Source of the DNA: Pisolithus tinctorius
Lineage: Eukaryota; Basidiomycota; Agaricomycetes; Boletales; Pisolithaceae
Length of the DNA: 64,000 bases
Direction of reading: 5' to 3'
NCBI GenBank assembly: GCA_024663395.1
Contig: JANFAH010000002.1
Span: 806,001 to 870,000 of the forward strand
Position numbers and translations under genes: made by a program. Under the pieces are notes generated by a model. That model ran no database searches. It saw only the letters and a list, made by a program, of their open reading frames with translations, and was not told where the DNA came from. Within the stretch, counting starts at the first letter, position 1; the number at the start of each line of letters is the position of its first letter. Shown here piece after piece: positions 32,561 to 44,242 of this stretch.

Positions 32561-32799
32561 GACCCCAGCTACCCTTCCATTTGATGTATAATATATATAT
32601 ATTATGGAGAAAACGTTTTCTCCAACCATATCAAATTGCTGCCCTGGAGAATCTCCAGCTAGGGAATGGAGAATCTCCAGGAATGGTGGTGGAGAATCCC
32701 CAAAAGTTGGGAATTCCCAACAAAATGACACCTATTAGGTTAATACTTATATCAAAATCTCCAGACCTAATAGGTCTCTGAGGGGGGTTGACTGAAGTG

Positions 32800-32917
32800 T
32801 GCTCTGGAGAATCTCCAGCAGTCACTGGGAATACCCAGGTGGTCAACACCTATTAGGTGGATACATCTATAAGAATATATGAACCTAATAGGTCCCCTGG
32901 GGGGGGTGACTGAAGTG
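32800..32917. repeat. Second terminus of the fold-back family inside gypsy-2 gag
   Basis: After the TGCTCTG duplication comes another dyad-rich stretch with two ACCTATTAGGT-type sites and a second terminal motif, GGGGGGTGACTGAAGTG, ending at 32917. Gypsy-2 gag coding sequence begins directly after it. This is best read as the right end of an older relative into which the giant element inserted. Its left end was not found. Confidence 0.55.
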
Positions 32918-33394
32918 CTTCCAGACCGCATCAAGGATGAGATCGCTCGCATTGGAAAACCCTCTACCCTCGCACAACTCTGTGAGCTTGCCCAGACCAT
33001 TGATGCATGCTACTGGGAGTGCAAAGCAGAAATCTCACGTACCACCAAGTCTGCCTCCGACAAGTCACAGTCCTCCAACTCCAACAACAAGTCTAAATCG
33101 TCGTCCTCCACCTCCACTCAAAAGTCTGATGCCAAGGGCAAGGGCAAGCAGAAAGATCCACCCAAGTCCGATGCATCCAAGTCTGATATTGCCCACCTTC
33201 TGGGTAAAGATGGCAAACTCACCTCCACTGAGCACCAGCACAGGATGAAAAACAACCTCTGCCTCTTCTGTGGCGAGGCTGGCCACACTGCCAAGGACTG
33301 TCCCAAGTCCACCTCTCATGCAGCCAAAGCCTGTGCAGCTACAGCTGGAACTCCGCCTACTCCGCCTGTGGAGCAGGCAGAGCCAAAAAATTAG
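32918..33394 (+). pseudogene. gypsy-2 gag C-terminal fragment with zinc knuckle
   Basis: Begins in mid-gag (LPDRIKDEIARIGKPSTL) and continues through a Ser/Lys-rich linker to CLFCGEAGHTAKDC (about 33262-33303), a CX2CX4HX4C knuckle that binds RNA. It ends at TAG near 33392. The upstream ATG at 32879 belongs to the inserted repeat, not to gag. Confidence 0.85.
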
Positions 33395-33498
33395 TCTGCT
33401 CCTCCAGGGAGCTCACACAGCCTGGAGGAAGTGTTGAACCCAACTGTGTGCAACCGGACATCTGACTCAACACATCCGCTCTTTCTAGTCCCAATTCC

Positions 33499-34911
33499 TT
33501 GCTTCTGTCTGTAACTCTTCCGGATTATTCTGTTGACACTTTCTCTGCGTTGATCGATTCTGGTTCTTCTCATTGCTTCATAGACCTGTCTGTAATTGAA
33601 AAATATGCCATTCCTGTTTCCTCCATTTCTCTGCCAATTCCACTCCGCTTGTTTGATGGTAGTACAAATGCTGTCATTTCCCAAGAAGTAGACCTTTCCC
33701 TCCGCTTTCCTTCCGGTGATGTCAATTCCATTTCATTTTATGTTACTCCATTGGATTCTTCATGTTTGCTGGTATTAGGACACAACTGGCTCACCCACTT
33801 CAATCCGTCGATTGACTGGGTACTGGGCAGTATATCATTCAAAGCTGCAACCTCCGCTCTGGATCCGACACCCTCCACTCCGTTTGCAGCTCTGACTGCA
33901 CCTCTGACAGACTCGCTGCACTCCACTCTGCTCATCTCACTCATCAACGCTGCTGCGTATGTCAGAGCCTGTGCTCTCCCTGGCTCCAGACAGTTCCGCT
34001 TACAGCTCTCCACTGATGATGTGAAGCTTCGTGCGTCCTCCACTTCATCTCTGCCTCCTGACCTCTCCTCGGTTCCTCCTGAGTATCACGAGTTTGCCGA
34101 CGTCTTTAGTAAAGACAAGGCCACAGAACTTCTGCCACACCACTCATTCAATCTCAAGATCAACCTCGAGGAAGGAGCTTCTCCGCCCATTGGTACAATC
34201 TACTCTCTTTCTCCACCAGAGCTTGAAGCTCTCTGCACCTTCATTGACGAACATCTTGGCTACGGTTTCATCAAGCAGTCCACCTCTGCTCACAGTGCCC
34301 CTGTCCTCTTCGTAAAGAAGAAGGACGGTTCACTCTGCCTCTGTGTAGACTATCAAGGACTCAACAAAATCACAAAAAAGGACCACTATCCGCTGCTGCT
34401 CATCTCCGACCTACTTGACTCCCCAAGCCATGCTAAAGTCTATACCAAGATTGACCTCCACCATGCCTATCATCTGGTCTGCATCGCAGACAGAGATGAA
34501 TGGAAAATGGCATTCCACACTCGTTATGGTTCTTATGAGTGGCGGGTAATGCCATTTGGTCTGACTAACACGCCTGCGGCCTTCCAGCGATTCATCAATA
34601 GCATCTTTGCAGACATGCTCGATGTCTGCATCATGGTATACCTCGATGACATCTTAATTTATTCGCAGGACATGGAGTCGCACCGCAAACATGTAAAAGA
34701 GGTACTCCACTGCCTTCGAAAGCATGGTCTTTATGCCAAGCCGGAGAAGTGCGAGTTTCACTCTGGCTCCATCGAGTACCTCAGTTATGTCCTTTCTCCC
34801 TCTGGTCTCACCATGTCCACTGAGAAGGTTCAGGCAGTCCGTGACTGGCCTGAGCCACAGAAGGTGCGAGACATCCAGTCTTTCCTCAGTTTCGCAAATT
34901 TCTACAGATGA
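33499..34911 (+). pseudogene. gypsy-2 protease and reverse transcriptase
   Basis: The protease active site ALIDSGSSHCFID (about 33550-33588) is intact. RT motifs are clear: APVLFVKKKDGSLCLCVDYQ, KIDLHHAYH, MPFGLTNTPAAFQ and the catalytic VYLDDILIYS (about 34638-34667). A TGA at 34909-34911 within FYR*FI interrupts RT; it is probably a former CGA, so the protein would end before RNase H. Confidence 0.9.
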
Positions 34912-36600
34912 TTCATTAATAACTACTCTGACATCGTTGTTCCACTCACTCGCCTCATGCGAAAGGGTGCTCCTTGGAACTTTTCCAAGGAGTGCCACTC
35001 CGCTTTCCTCCACCTGAAGGATGCCTTCAGTTCCGCTCCTATTCTCACTCACTGGGTTCCTGATGCTCTGCTTACAGTTAAGACCAACGCCTCTGACTAT
35101 GCCATTGCTGGCATTTTGTCGATCACCTGCTCCAATGGTGAACTCTGCCCAGTTGCTTTCTACTCTCGCACCATGACCACGCCAGAACTCAACTATGATA
35201 CCCACGACAAGGAGCTGTTGGCTATCTTCGAGGCTTTCCACCACTGGCGGCATTACCTAGAGGGCTCCGCCTTACCTGTCGACATGGTGATGGACCACAA
35301 AAACCTTGAGTATTTTTCCACCTCTAAGGTTCTCACCCGTCGACAGGCCTGCTGGTCAGAGTACCTTTCCCAATTCAATCTTTCTATCTGCTTCCAACCT
35401 GGCCACTTAGGAGCCAAACCCAACACACTTACACGATGTTGGGATGTCTACCCAAAAGGGGGGGATAGGGACTACGCGCAGGTAAATCCTCACAATCTCT
35501 ACCCTATGTTTACACAGGAGCAACTTGCGTCATCCCTCCATACCACTACCCTCATGGCACCTGTGCTCCACACCACCATGGTCTTCAACGTCGAGTGCTT
35601 GCACTCCAACATCATCTCCGCCTTATCCTCTGACCCTGTCTCTGCCAGCCATCTTCTGACTCCGACTAAGCCTCGGTGGTCCCTGGACTCCAATGGTCTA
35701 CTCTGCCTTGACGGTCACATCTTTGTCCCTGACATTGATGACCTCCGCCTTCGAGTGCTTCGGTTCAAGCATGATCATCCTCTAGCAGGCCATTTCAGGC
35801 AAAACTGCACCCTAGAACTTGTCTGCAGAGACTACATGTGGCCCAACCTCCACTCCGACATGAAAGAATATGTTAGGTCTTGCACCACCTGTGGATGGAG
35901 CAAAACTCTGCGTCACCACCCTGATGGTCTACTGAAGCAACTCCCTGTCCCAGAGAGACCTTGGAACTCCATCTCCATGGACTTCATTGAACACCTCCCC
36001 AACTCTGATGGTTACTCTGCCATACTCACGGTAGTGGATTGCCTCTCAAAGCAAGTGGTGTTCATCCCCACCCACAACTCCATCACCTCCACTGAACTCG
36101 CTAAGCTCTTCCTTACCCATGTCTTCTCCAAGCATGGAGTACCAGCTAATGTCACCTCTGACAGAGGTCCTGAGTTCGTCTCACACTTCTTCCACTCTCT
36201 AGGAAAGGCCCTTGATATGCGCCTTCACTTCACTTCGGGTTACCACCCAGAAGGCGATGGCCAGACTGAGCGAACAAACCAGACCCTTGAGCAGTACCTT
36301 CGTGTTTACTGTAACTACCAACAAGACAACTGGGCCAAGCTGTTACCCCTAGTGGAGTTTGCTTTCAACAACACACCAAGTGCAACTACTGGAGTCTCTC
36401 CCTTCTTTGCTAACAAGGGATACCATCCAAACTTGTCTGTGGTCCCTGACCAAGACTTTACCTCTCCGCCCTTCATGATTTCCTCTGCTCCGAAATGTCC
36501 GCCGCGCAACAGCGCTACCAGGGTCCAGCAGATGCTAAACACATACCTCCGCCTGAGTTCAAGGTTGGAGAACAGGCCTATGTCAAAGCCAAGTACTTCT
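34912..36600 (+). pseudogene. gypsy-2 RNase H and integrase
   Basis: Same frame as the RT after the stop. RNase H acids occur at KTNASDYAIAGIL, HDKELLAI and MDHKNLEYF. The integrase has an H...H...CTTCGWSK zinc module (about 35770-35910), SMDFIEHLP, SDRGPEFVSHF and YHPEGDGQTER, giving D, D and E. The frame is lost near 36480-36500, where the reading moves to the frame of the next piece. Confidence 0.9.
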
Positions 36601-37034
36601 GCTCCACTCATCCTTCAGAAAAACTCTCCAAAAAGTACTTAGGTCTGTTCACCATCTTGGCCAGGCCAGGTACGCATTCTGTCACCCTTAAGCTCCCTGA
36701 CTCTATGCACTCGGTGCATCTGGTCTTCCATGTCTCACAACTGGAAGCCGCAGTGGCTAATCCTTTCCTGAACTGACAACAACCTCTGCCTCTGCCAGTG
36801 GATGTCGATGGTGACCTTGAGTACGAAGTATCAGAGATACTCGACTCTAAGGTGGACCGCCACCGCTGCCACTGTCAACTCTTGTACCTGGTCCACTGGG
36901 CTGGTTATGAGAACACTGACAAAGAAACCTCTTGGTTACTTGCAACTGAGCTAGATCACACTTCCAACATAGTCTCTGCTTTCCATGAACGATATCCGCA
37001 TAAACCTGGCCCATACCAACCTCCGCCATAATAC
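36495..37034 (+). pseudogene. gypsy-2 integrase C-terminus and chromodomain
   Basis: The SH3-like part (VGEQAYVKAKYF) and the conserved HLVFHVSQLE end at TGA 36774-36776. A chromodomain follows (36798-37031) with EVSEILDSKV, YLVHWAGYENTDKETSW and IVSAFHERYP, including the aromatic and W-x-G-Y pattern. It reads to a stop at about 37034. Chromodomains bind methylated histone H3 and direct integration into heterochromatin. Confidence 0.88.
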
Positions 37035-37412
37035 TCCACCTACATAACCATCCTCCGCAGGCCAACTCTGCCCCTTACTGAATTACCTTAAGTACTTTAG
37101 AGTTTTCTCTGCTTACCCATTTCACCTCTCAGAGTCACAGATAAAGATCATAAGTCTATCTCATAGTAGTACAAAGTATACAAACTAAAGACAAAAAAAA
37201 AAAAAAAAAAAACAAAACTATTCTACTCTTCCATCGCTTGTTCTCCACCACCCTCCTGTTCTTCTCCACCTTCCTTCTCTCCTCTGACTTCTTCCTCTTC
37301 CTCATTGTCCCCATCCACACCTTCATCCGCTTCTTTGTTCTTGTCCTCCGCTGCCTCTGACTGAGGCCTCTTCCATCCTCCTCCTGCGCGCTCCAGCTCT
37401 GCCATCCTGGCC
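37035..37412. other. Region after gypsy-2, with A20 tract
   Basis: Twenty A residues at 37193-37212 are followed by a C/T-rich stretch that is the downstream part of the minus-strand charged-protein gene. No LTR or second element end is recognised. Confidence 0.45.
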
Positions 37413-38003
37413 TCACACGTCCTCCCGCCTCCTCATCTCTGCCCACTCTCCCCAGGTGCAGTACAGCACCCACTCATTGGCTGTCCACTCTGTGGCCACC
37501 GCCATCCACTCCACTGCCGCCACCATCCTCTCAAAGGCCAATGTAGCGGTCTCGTGTGCTTCGGCCTGCTTCTCCATGGCCTGCAGCTGCCGCTCCCTCT
37601 CCCACTCTGCCCACCATGTGTGTACTCCCGCCCCTGAGGGACCCTCAAGCGGTGTTGCTGGCTCCTCCTCGCCCTCTCCACCTGCCTCCTGCTTGTCGTC
37701 CGCTTCCTCCATCTCTGTCGCTTTCTCCTTCCCCTTCCCTCGCATCCTCTTCTTCTTCTCCCCTTGGGAGCTCCCCATCCCTGCTCTCTTCCGCGAAGGT
37801 CCTGCCACTGCCTCTTCCCGTGTCCAGCTGCATGTCTTCTTCTTCTTGTGGCAGGGCATGCAGGCCCTGGTCTTGCCCTGCCCCGGCTCGCACTGCCCCA
37901 CTGTCAGACTCGCTGTACAGCGAGTGCAGGGGGCTCTTCTGGTCACAGTGACCACCACGGAGGTCCCAGGGACGTTCTGGGCAGTGTTGACATCATACAC
38001 CGC
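37413..38003 (-). pseudogene. Cys-rich, highly charged protein, 3' part
   Basis: Read on minus: CTRC, about 20 residues, then CMPCHKKKKTC, a CxxC...CxxC-K-rich-C cluster reminiscent of fungal zinc clusters though not a textbook Zn2Cys6. A basic segment (KKKRMRGKGKEK), an acidic E/D-rich stretch and a Trp-rich helical C-terminus (WWAEWERERQL, NEWVLYCTWGEWAEM) follow. Its 5' end runs straight into repeat X at 38004, so the first exons are missing. Because of this, the ATG at 38000 may not be the native start. Possibly the other half of the gene type seen at 8421. Function unknown. Confidence 0.5.
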
Positions 38004-39854
38004 TGTGAGTCAAAGTGTGGAAAGGTGGTGAAAACCAACCAAAACCAACACAAAAGACAAATGTAGAGCGAGTGGTGGTGTGCCTCTGTGGAACCTGGAG
38101 TGCAGAAACCTAAATGTGGGGGGAACTTCAAGTAGAGGTGCTCCTGGCGCAAGTCGATGATGAGTTATGCAGGAGAGGATGAATGAATGCTGATTGAGAA
38201 GGGGATGCTGAACAGAGCAGGGGTGTTCAGCCGAAAGGACTTGGGAGTAATGGACTTTTGATAGAATATGCTCCTGGCGTAAGTCGATGACGAGTTACGC
38301 AGGAGTGGAGGGATGACTAAGACTGCTGACTAAGAGGAAGCTTCAGATGAATGATGGAGGCAGATAGACTCTTCTGAATGAGCCTCAACTACCAAGTATA
38401 TGAATGGTGACAGATAGACCCCTTCGTGGAGCCTCAACTGTTGACGACAAGATAGGCACTGAACTGATTGCTGGACTGCTTCTGATTGCTTCTTGATTGA
38501 TTGTGTGTAGCTAAGTACATGGGGGTTTATATACTGTGGGGGGGAGCACAGCTTGTGACAAACAAGGCACAAACACTTGGTAAGTAATGAGTAAGGACTG
38601 AGTAACCATGATGAGTAAGCAAGAAATGGAAAGTAAGCAAGCAAAGAAGATTGGTAAGTATTGGCAATGAACGAGTCAAGGATAGTCAAATTATCACAAA
38701 ACGAGTCAAACAGAATCAGAAACTGAGTAAGCGCACTGATATCACATTAGGGGGTGGCGATGCAAGTTAGATCTCGGCAGAGACATCTCTAGATCCAAAG
38801 ACGGCATGACAGATGGATGCTGTTTCCAGATAAGGAAGTATTAATATCAGAATTGAAGGGCATGAGTCAGGCGTCAAAGGGGGCTAGGGCATTGGGGGTC
38901 TGTGGGGCAATGAGAGCATACACAATCGCATCTCCCACCCTTCCATCCTCTCAGCGAAGTTAACAAAAACTTCATGAATGGGGTTCTGATGGAGGAGGAG
39001 GTGAAGGGGGAACATCTTCTGCTGGATCTTGCAGTAAGAAGGCAAGATGCATGTCATACTCATCATGAATGCGATCAGGGAGGCTGGAGGACAGTAGACT
39101 ATACTGCAGCTGTCGCAGTGCGGGAAGAATGATGGACGAGACTGGAATAAAGACAGTGCAGGGAGCAGGGAAGAACGATCCATATGCTTCATCAACCGGG
39201 GAGACTGAAACGACCATATAAAACCTTTCTAACCGAGTGACAGACCTGAGGCAACCAAAGAACATCCTTCTGGAAGTCATACTGACAAGGAGAACACGCT
39301 GACCAAGCTGCATGGGATGAGACAGGGCTGACAACGACGGGATGAACCAGGGGGCTTCAGGATGGAAGCTGGTGGGAATGCCTGGCAGATATACGTAGCC
39401 ACTGTCTCTGGCAAATGAGACAAGCAAGATGATCGACGAAGAGGTGGCCATGATTGATGGACTTAGTGAAATGAGTGTCTGATGGATGGAGTGCTGTAGA
39501 AACGCACAGGGTGCGAGGATCCTCTCCAAACCTGGAAGGAAGAATCGTGGGGCTGAGCACTTTAAGCGAGTGTGGGAACCGAGTTAACACCTTTGGAAAT
39601 GGCGGAGATACGACGAAAACTGGAATGCCGTACACGGGCGCTAAAAACTTTTAATGCACGCTTAACTCGCTTCCTCTTTTCTCTTTAGCACTGATGACTC
39701 AATCTTGTGCGAAGGATGACTGTTAACGTCCAACAGTCTTTCTATGCATGAGGCCTTTAGTCTTCATCTGCATGCTTGGGCATTGTGAGCAACTTGTCAA
39801 CGAGTTAGGCAGAGTCAGCTGTAACCATGTCCACAACACCTTTGGTGTGTGACA
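38004..39854 (-). repeat. Repeat X, second copy, inverted
   Basis: Exactly 1851 bp, complementary to 8835-10685, with the same TG...CA ends. The flanks (ACCGC and GCGGG) are not a duplication. It joins the Cys-rich fragment on the left to the multi-exon gene on the right. The 185-codon ORF is open here too (39529-38972). Confidence 0.65.
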
Positions 39855-42695
39855 GCGGGTGTGGTGGGATGTTGAGGGAGACACATGGCACTGCACAGGT
39901 GGCTGGGGTGATCTATAAGCTGGGGATAAAGAAGGCACAGTCATATGGTGGGTGTTGGATGCTGCTGGCAAGGGGTGACATCTGTTGGATGGCACTTGTC
40001 CTTGCACAGGTTGGTCAGGGAAAGATGAAGGGGCACTTCTCTCCTTAAACTTGTCACCTTTAGGGAGGGCCTTAATGAATGCATCTGAATCAGAAAGAAC
40101 ACGGAGGTGCTGGTTCAATGTGTTCACCACAAGTGGGATGTCACACATCCTTGCATCACTGTGGCGAAATAGCTCAATCTGATCTGGATTATTCATGTCA
40201 GTGAGGGCAACCATTTCGTGTCAACAACTCACCATCAGTCCATTTCTTGAGGTAAAATGATGAATTCGGCAAAGGGACAAGGTATTCAGCTTGGTCTTCT
40301 TCGTCATCTAGTGGAGCCTCAGCATGGTAATCTGCACCCATTGACTCTTTCAGGAAAGGAACAGTCAGAGCACGATGTTCATCAGCATTGAGGCATTTGA
40401 CATTGAAATCTGGACCAACAGCAGGGACTCCAGCAGGCCAATCAGTGATGGTATACTGGTGAACATACAGCAGATCAAGCAATGACTTCCAAGAAACATT
40501 TCTCTGGCCTCGTGTGATACCATTCTCTTCTGTGGCAGCACTTCAGAGGATGAATATGAATCAAATAGATTTATTGATGTACGGAATTTATGGAGTATGA
40601 TTGTAGGTAAAACTCGCCGATTGCGATCATGCCTGTATTCTTGAGGTTTTAATCCCAGTGCACGGTCATAACGGGGTTGTGACAGCACATTAAAGTCGGG
40701 AAGAGGCACTGAAGCAGCAGAGTTAAGGATTTTATACCTAAAGAAAAGTCAGTGGGCAATTGTACATGGCATATGTTATACATACTTGATAATGGTGGAC
40801 AGGTATTCTAATAATTGTGTTATGTCGGTCTGCCTCTCACTCGCAAGCTGCATGAGAAGGGAGGATCCAGCAAAAATTCCTTGGGATTGGTGTGCAGCTT
40901 CATCGCTCCCACTATAAATTACACATCCAAAGACATGTATGCCCTCCACATTGCACCAAGTTTGTGCCTGTACAAGAGGTTATTCAAGAAGCAAACAATC
41001 ACAATGGTATTACCCACCCCTTGGAACTGATGTCTTTGGACCCACTGACACACTCCAATACTTCTGGATCTCAGCCCACAGTTGAGGATGTTCGTCCTCA
41101 TCTTTATGGTCCTCATAGTGCTTGGTGTGACACCTATAGTAGTCTTTGGTTTCCTCTGCAATTGAATCAACGTGGAGTCGAAACTGCAACAAGTTAGGAT
41201 GTACTGACCTGCAGACACTTTTGGATTGGTATGTGCATACCAAGCCTGATGCATGTTCCACACAGATTCAGCACGAGTTGCCTTTGTGGTAAGACCAGCA
41301 GCAGCCATGATTGACCCAAGAGTCTTGCCATACTCATCTGCAATCGCCTGGGCTTCTTGAGTGGTGCACATGCCAAGTGCCTGTGCCTTTCGTATGGCTT
41401 CCAAGGGAAGCCGCCCTGGTTTGAAGCATGGTAAGCCTGCTTCTGCACTGGATGTATCCTCGCATTGACTGAGGTCACTGGCTAGGGTAGGCACAGAGGG
41501 TGTGACTACTACCTTGCAGAAGGCACGATGTCGTCCTTTGGGTTTCCCATGCATCCCGGTTGTCTCCAAGCCATCAGGGAGGTCTCCAGTGTCACTATGT
41601 CCATCCTCATCTTCAGAGGATGTGTTGGCTAGGGCATGAGATTTCCCTTTGGCTTCCCTATGCCTCCTGGTCACAGAGCTGTCAGTGTCACCTTCGGTAT
41701 CAGCAGCTCCATCTTCTTCTTCTGATGAGGATGGAGAAGGGAGAGGGGGAGTGGAAGGATGGTTATCAGTATCATAATTGCCAGCGCGGATTTCTCTCAG
41801 GGTTTGTTCATGTTTAAGGTCGCGCCTCTGGTCAGCTGACCAATCACTGTCTATTCAATGACACATGTAAATTATGTGAATAATGCAGTTTAATCAAATA
41901 AACAAACCTGATGCACTTTCATGCTCAACATCATCATGACGAACAGAGTCCATCATATTTTCAACAGCTTGGCGACCATCATGATCCACCAGGTCCTCTG
42001 AGACCAGATCACCTTCAGCTTGCACCGTACTCTCAACAGCTTGTTCATCCTCTTCACTGTCATTGGGGGTAACAGCTGGTGGCGACCTTGAGAAGGAATA
42101 CAGCCACATACATAGATCACACACTTACACTTTTCACGACCCTGCTCAGCAACTATATCTTCCATAGAAATGATGCCCAATCGTAGCGGCTCAAGGGCAA
42201 CAGTGCGGTCAAGCTTCATACCATTCTGGAGTGCAACCTGTTTCATCTGGAAGGAGTCAAGGTACTGATCCTCGCATTCTTTCTCTGTCAACCCTTGCGA
42301 AGAATTACAACTTGAGTGCGGCTGGAGAGGGGGACGTCGAGCTACAGAGCTGGATTCACGGTTCTGAAAACAGTGGTCAGTAAGCAAAAAAGAAAAAAAA
42401 AAAGGTAGCGCTACACACCGGGCACTCCTCACCATCCCCTGACATTGGCTCATGTGTTTCAGAAATCATATCCTGATTTCCACCTCGTGCTGATGGAAAG
42501 AGTTGAGACAGTAGTACACAAGACACAGGAAGTAGGTCTGTACTCACGTTTAACTACCCGGTGACGGGCCTTTGCACCACGTGAAGGTTGGGCTTTGGTG
42601 GGCGAAGTGATGGTAGGATTGACTCTCTTTGACCTCCAGGCACCAATGGGGGGACCAACTTTGAAAGTAACAGCAGATGACCTAGTCGCAGGCAT
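39855..42695 (-). pseudogene. Multi-exon gene of unknown function, 3' end cut by repeat X
   Basis: Read on minus: exon 1 starts MPATRSSAVTFK (42695) and ends at a GTGAGT donor near 42546. Further exons lie at about 42492-42420, 42364-42130, 42090-41910 (acidic), 41860-41205 (KALGMCTTQEAQAIADEYGK-like helices and WNMHQAWYAHTNPK), 41192-41028 (FRLHVDSIAEETKDYY, WAEIQKYWSV), about 40492-40235 and 40214-39855 (DIPLVVNTLNQ). Introns of 50-90 bases have GT-AG borders. Similar proteins of unknown role are, from memory, common in Agaricomycete genomes and may be element-borne. The last exon runs into repeat X at 39854, so the native C-terminus is lost. Confidence 0.6.
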
Positions 42696-43366
42696 GATGA
42701 ATTTGACCTGGTAGACACGTAGTCAATCTGTGGGCCAGTGGAACTGTGGAACATGTAGTCACCACACACTCTTTGCTGATGCGAAATCAAGCAAGATGGA
42801 AAGGAAAAGACGTTCAGGTAAGGAACAACTGGGTAAGGAAAGACTGGGTTCAGGCCAAACATTGGTTAGTGGATGATTCATGATCTTGCACAAAGGGCTA
42901 CACACCTGATTTGAAGCGAGTGAAGAAAAGAAGGCAAGGAAGAAGAGAAAATGGAGGATGAAACGTTCACTACTGAGCTATTTATTTGGTCCCAGAAGAA
43001 GCCTACACACCTAATTCACACTAGCACCCTCGCTTCCTTCTAGCTTGCACAATCCTATTGAGAAGGGTCAATTGAATGGAAATCTGGCATTCAGGGCAGA
43101 GGAAAAATGCGGCATGTCAACCAATAGAGTAGGACTGTCATTGTCATTGTGAGCAGAAGATATAATAAAAACAAAAAGTTGATGTCAAACCTACAGACAG
43201 CAGCTCAAGGGTGATATATTCTTTTGACAAATAACCATGGTAGGTGTCAGTGAACAGTTGATAACAATACAGGTACCTTGGAATACGGATGAGATCACTA
43301 CAAGAAATTAGGTTCAGGGAGCATTGACATTAAACCTTATTTTGGCATCTATTTCATAACGTTCAA
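42696..43366. other. Intergenic region before the KDZ element
   Basis: Holds the upstream region of the 42695 gene. A GTTCAGGGAGCATTGACATTAAAC stretch near 43310-43334 has a near copy on the other side of the KDZ element (54283-54306), so the transposon landed in a repeated sequence. No gene seen. Confidence 0.45.
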
Positions 43367-43374
43367 AAATTCAA
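43367..43374 (+). repeat. KDZ target-site duplication, left (AAATTCAA)
   Basis: Eight bases identical to 54023-54030, directly outside the terminal inverted repeats. Confidence 0.93.
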
Positions 43375-43984
43375 CACCTGTGATTCCCACCCTGCCAATC
43401 TTATTAGAGGTGATAATAATGCGTGTGACACCCTCTTAATAGAGGGAAAATACTATACTTTCTGCCTCCTTCAATATCTCTTCAATAATAATTGTACTTA
43501 GTGTGTAGTACTCCAGTAGCCCGGAGGAAATAGTACTCTATTTATGCCGTCTGACGTCGGTGGCAATGGCCACCCCCCCCCCCCACGCGCCCTTGTGCTC
43601 GTTGCCAATGTCGGCTGACGTCGGTGGCAGTTGCCGCCCTCCCGCGCTCGCTGTTGCCCACGATGAGCTCGTATTTTGTGTATATCTCCCCCAATTGTGT
43701 ACCAATTTGCCTCGGACTTTCTTTACCTTACTTGGGAACACGTGACCATTCTATTTGTTACCGGCTACCGCCAAATTTTCAGCGATGTCAGAAAGCGCTA
43801 CCCTGCATGTGATGTATTTGTAATGTTGTTGTTGTATTTATAGTTTTATGACGTCAGCGGTTGTCGGTGACAGCTGCCGCCCCTCGCACCCCCTTGCACT
43901 CGTTGTTACCAACGACGAGCTCATGTTTTGCACATATCTCCCTCGACTGTGCACCTATTAGCATCGCATTTTCTTTACCTTACA
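43375..43984 (+). repeat. KDZ left terminal inverted repeat
   Basis: Matches the complement of 53416-54022. It contains two related modules of roughly 270 bases, each with GACGTC, a GAGCTCRT...CATATCTCCC stretch and TTTCTTTACCTTAC. A weaker third module follows outside it (44070-44150). The ORFs in it are mirrored in the right repeat and are not genes. Confidence 0.9.
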
Positions 43985-44242
43985 TGCAGGTGGCCTGGCG
44001 GCAATGAATAGTACCATTACCATCACTTGCTAGTATTTATAATTATCATAATGTATCTATTTATGTCTGACGTTGGCAGTCAACGGCGACACACTGACAG
44101 CGGATGCTCCACCCATGCTCGCTGTTGCCTACAGTGAGCTCACTGTTGTCCAGTGTCCACAACACATTATACATTACCGTTAACAGATTTCTTGCATGTA
44201 TAACAACTCTTGACACATTATGTATTAGCAAGAGTACGCAAG
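43985..44242. other. Spacer between TIR and gene E
   Basis: Contains the weak third TIR module and probably the 3' UTR of the minus-strand gene. No other feature. Confidence 0.5.

Larger units (their letters stand above)
13485..32799. mobile_element. Giant fold-back (long-palindrome) element, split by a Helitron
   Basis: The two ends are inverted copies: CACTTCAGTCAACCCCCC at 13485 and AGGGGGGTTGACTGAAGTG ending at 32799. TGCTCTG lies immediately outside both ends (13478-13484 and 32800-32806), as a target duplication would. With the Helitron (18599-30094) removed, the arms are 3875 bp (13485-17359) and about 3874 bp (17430-18598 plus 30095-32799), around a 70-bp spacer. No transposase is encoded in the arms, so the element would depend on enzymes supplied in trans. 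The CAC...GTG ends and 7-bp duplication do not let me name the superfamily. Confidence 0.8.
30095..32799 (-). repeat. Right arm of the giant palindrome, outer part
   Basis: Mirror of 13485-16248, resuming at TACCACAGGGAATG directly after the Helitron and ending at the GACTGAAGTG terminus. Contains the mirror minisatellites, solo LTR and dyad block. Confidence 0.9.
32918..37034 (+). mobile_element. Chromodomain Ty3/gypsy element (gypsy-2), 5'-truncated
   Basis: Gag C-terminus, CCHC knuckle, protease, RT, RNase H, integrase and chromodomain follow in chromovirus order. The LTR, leader and most of gag are missing on the left, cut by a fold-back family end at 32917. No LTR is recognised on the right. 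The pol frame has only a few breaks (a stop at 34909 and a frame change near 36490), and it retains many CpG sites, so it is younger than gypsy-1. Confidence 0.9.

Noticed and set aside
37193..37212. A20 tract as the tail of a LINE or SINE
   Set aside because: No LINE reverse transcriptase, no flanking duplication, and the A-run sits between gypsy-2 and an antisense gene fragment.
8835..39854. Repeat X copies as outer parts of the giant palindrome
   Set aside because: The stretches between X and the palindrome ends are unrelated on the two sides (minisatellites versus gypsy-2), so X is a dispersed repeat that happens to be inverted.
43538..43741. Mirrored ORFs in the KDZ terminal repeats (also 53658-53855)
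   Set aside because: They occur because the two TIRs are copies; they overlap repeat modules and have no domain.
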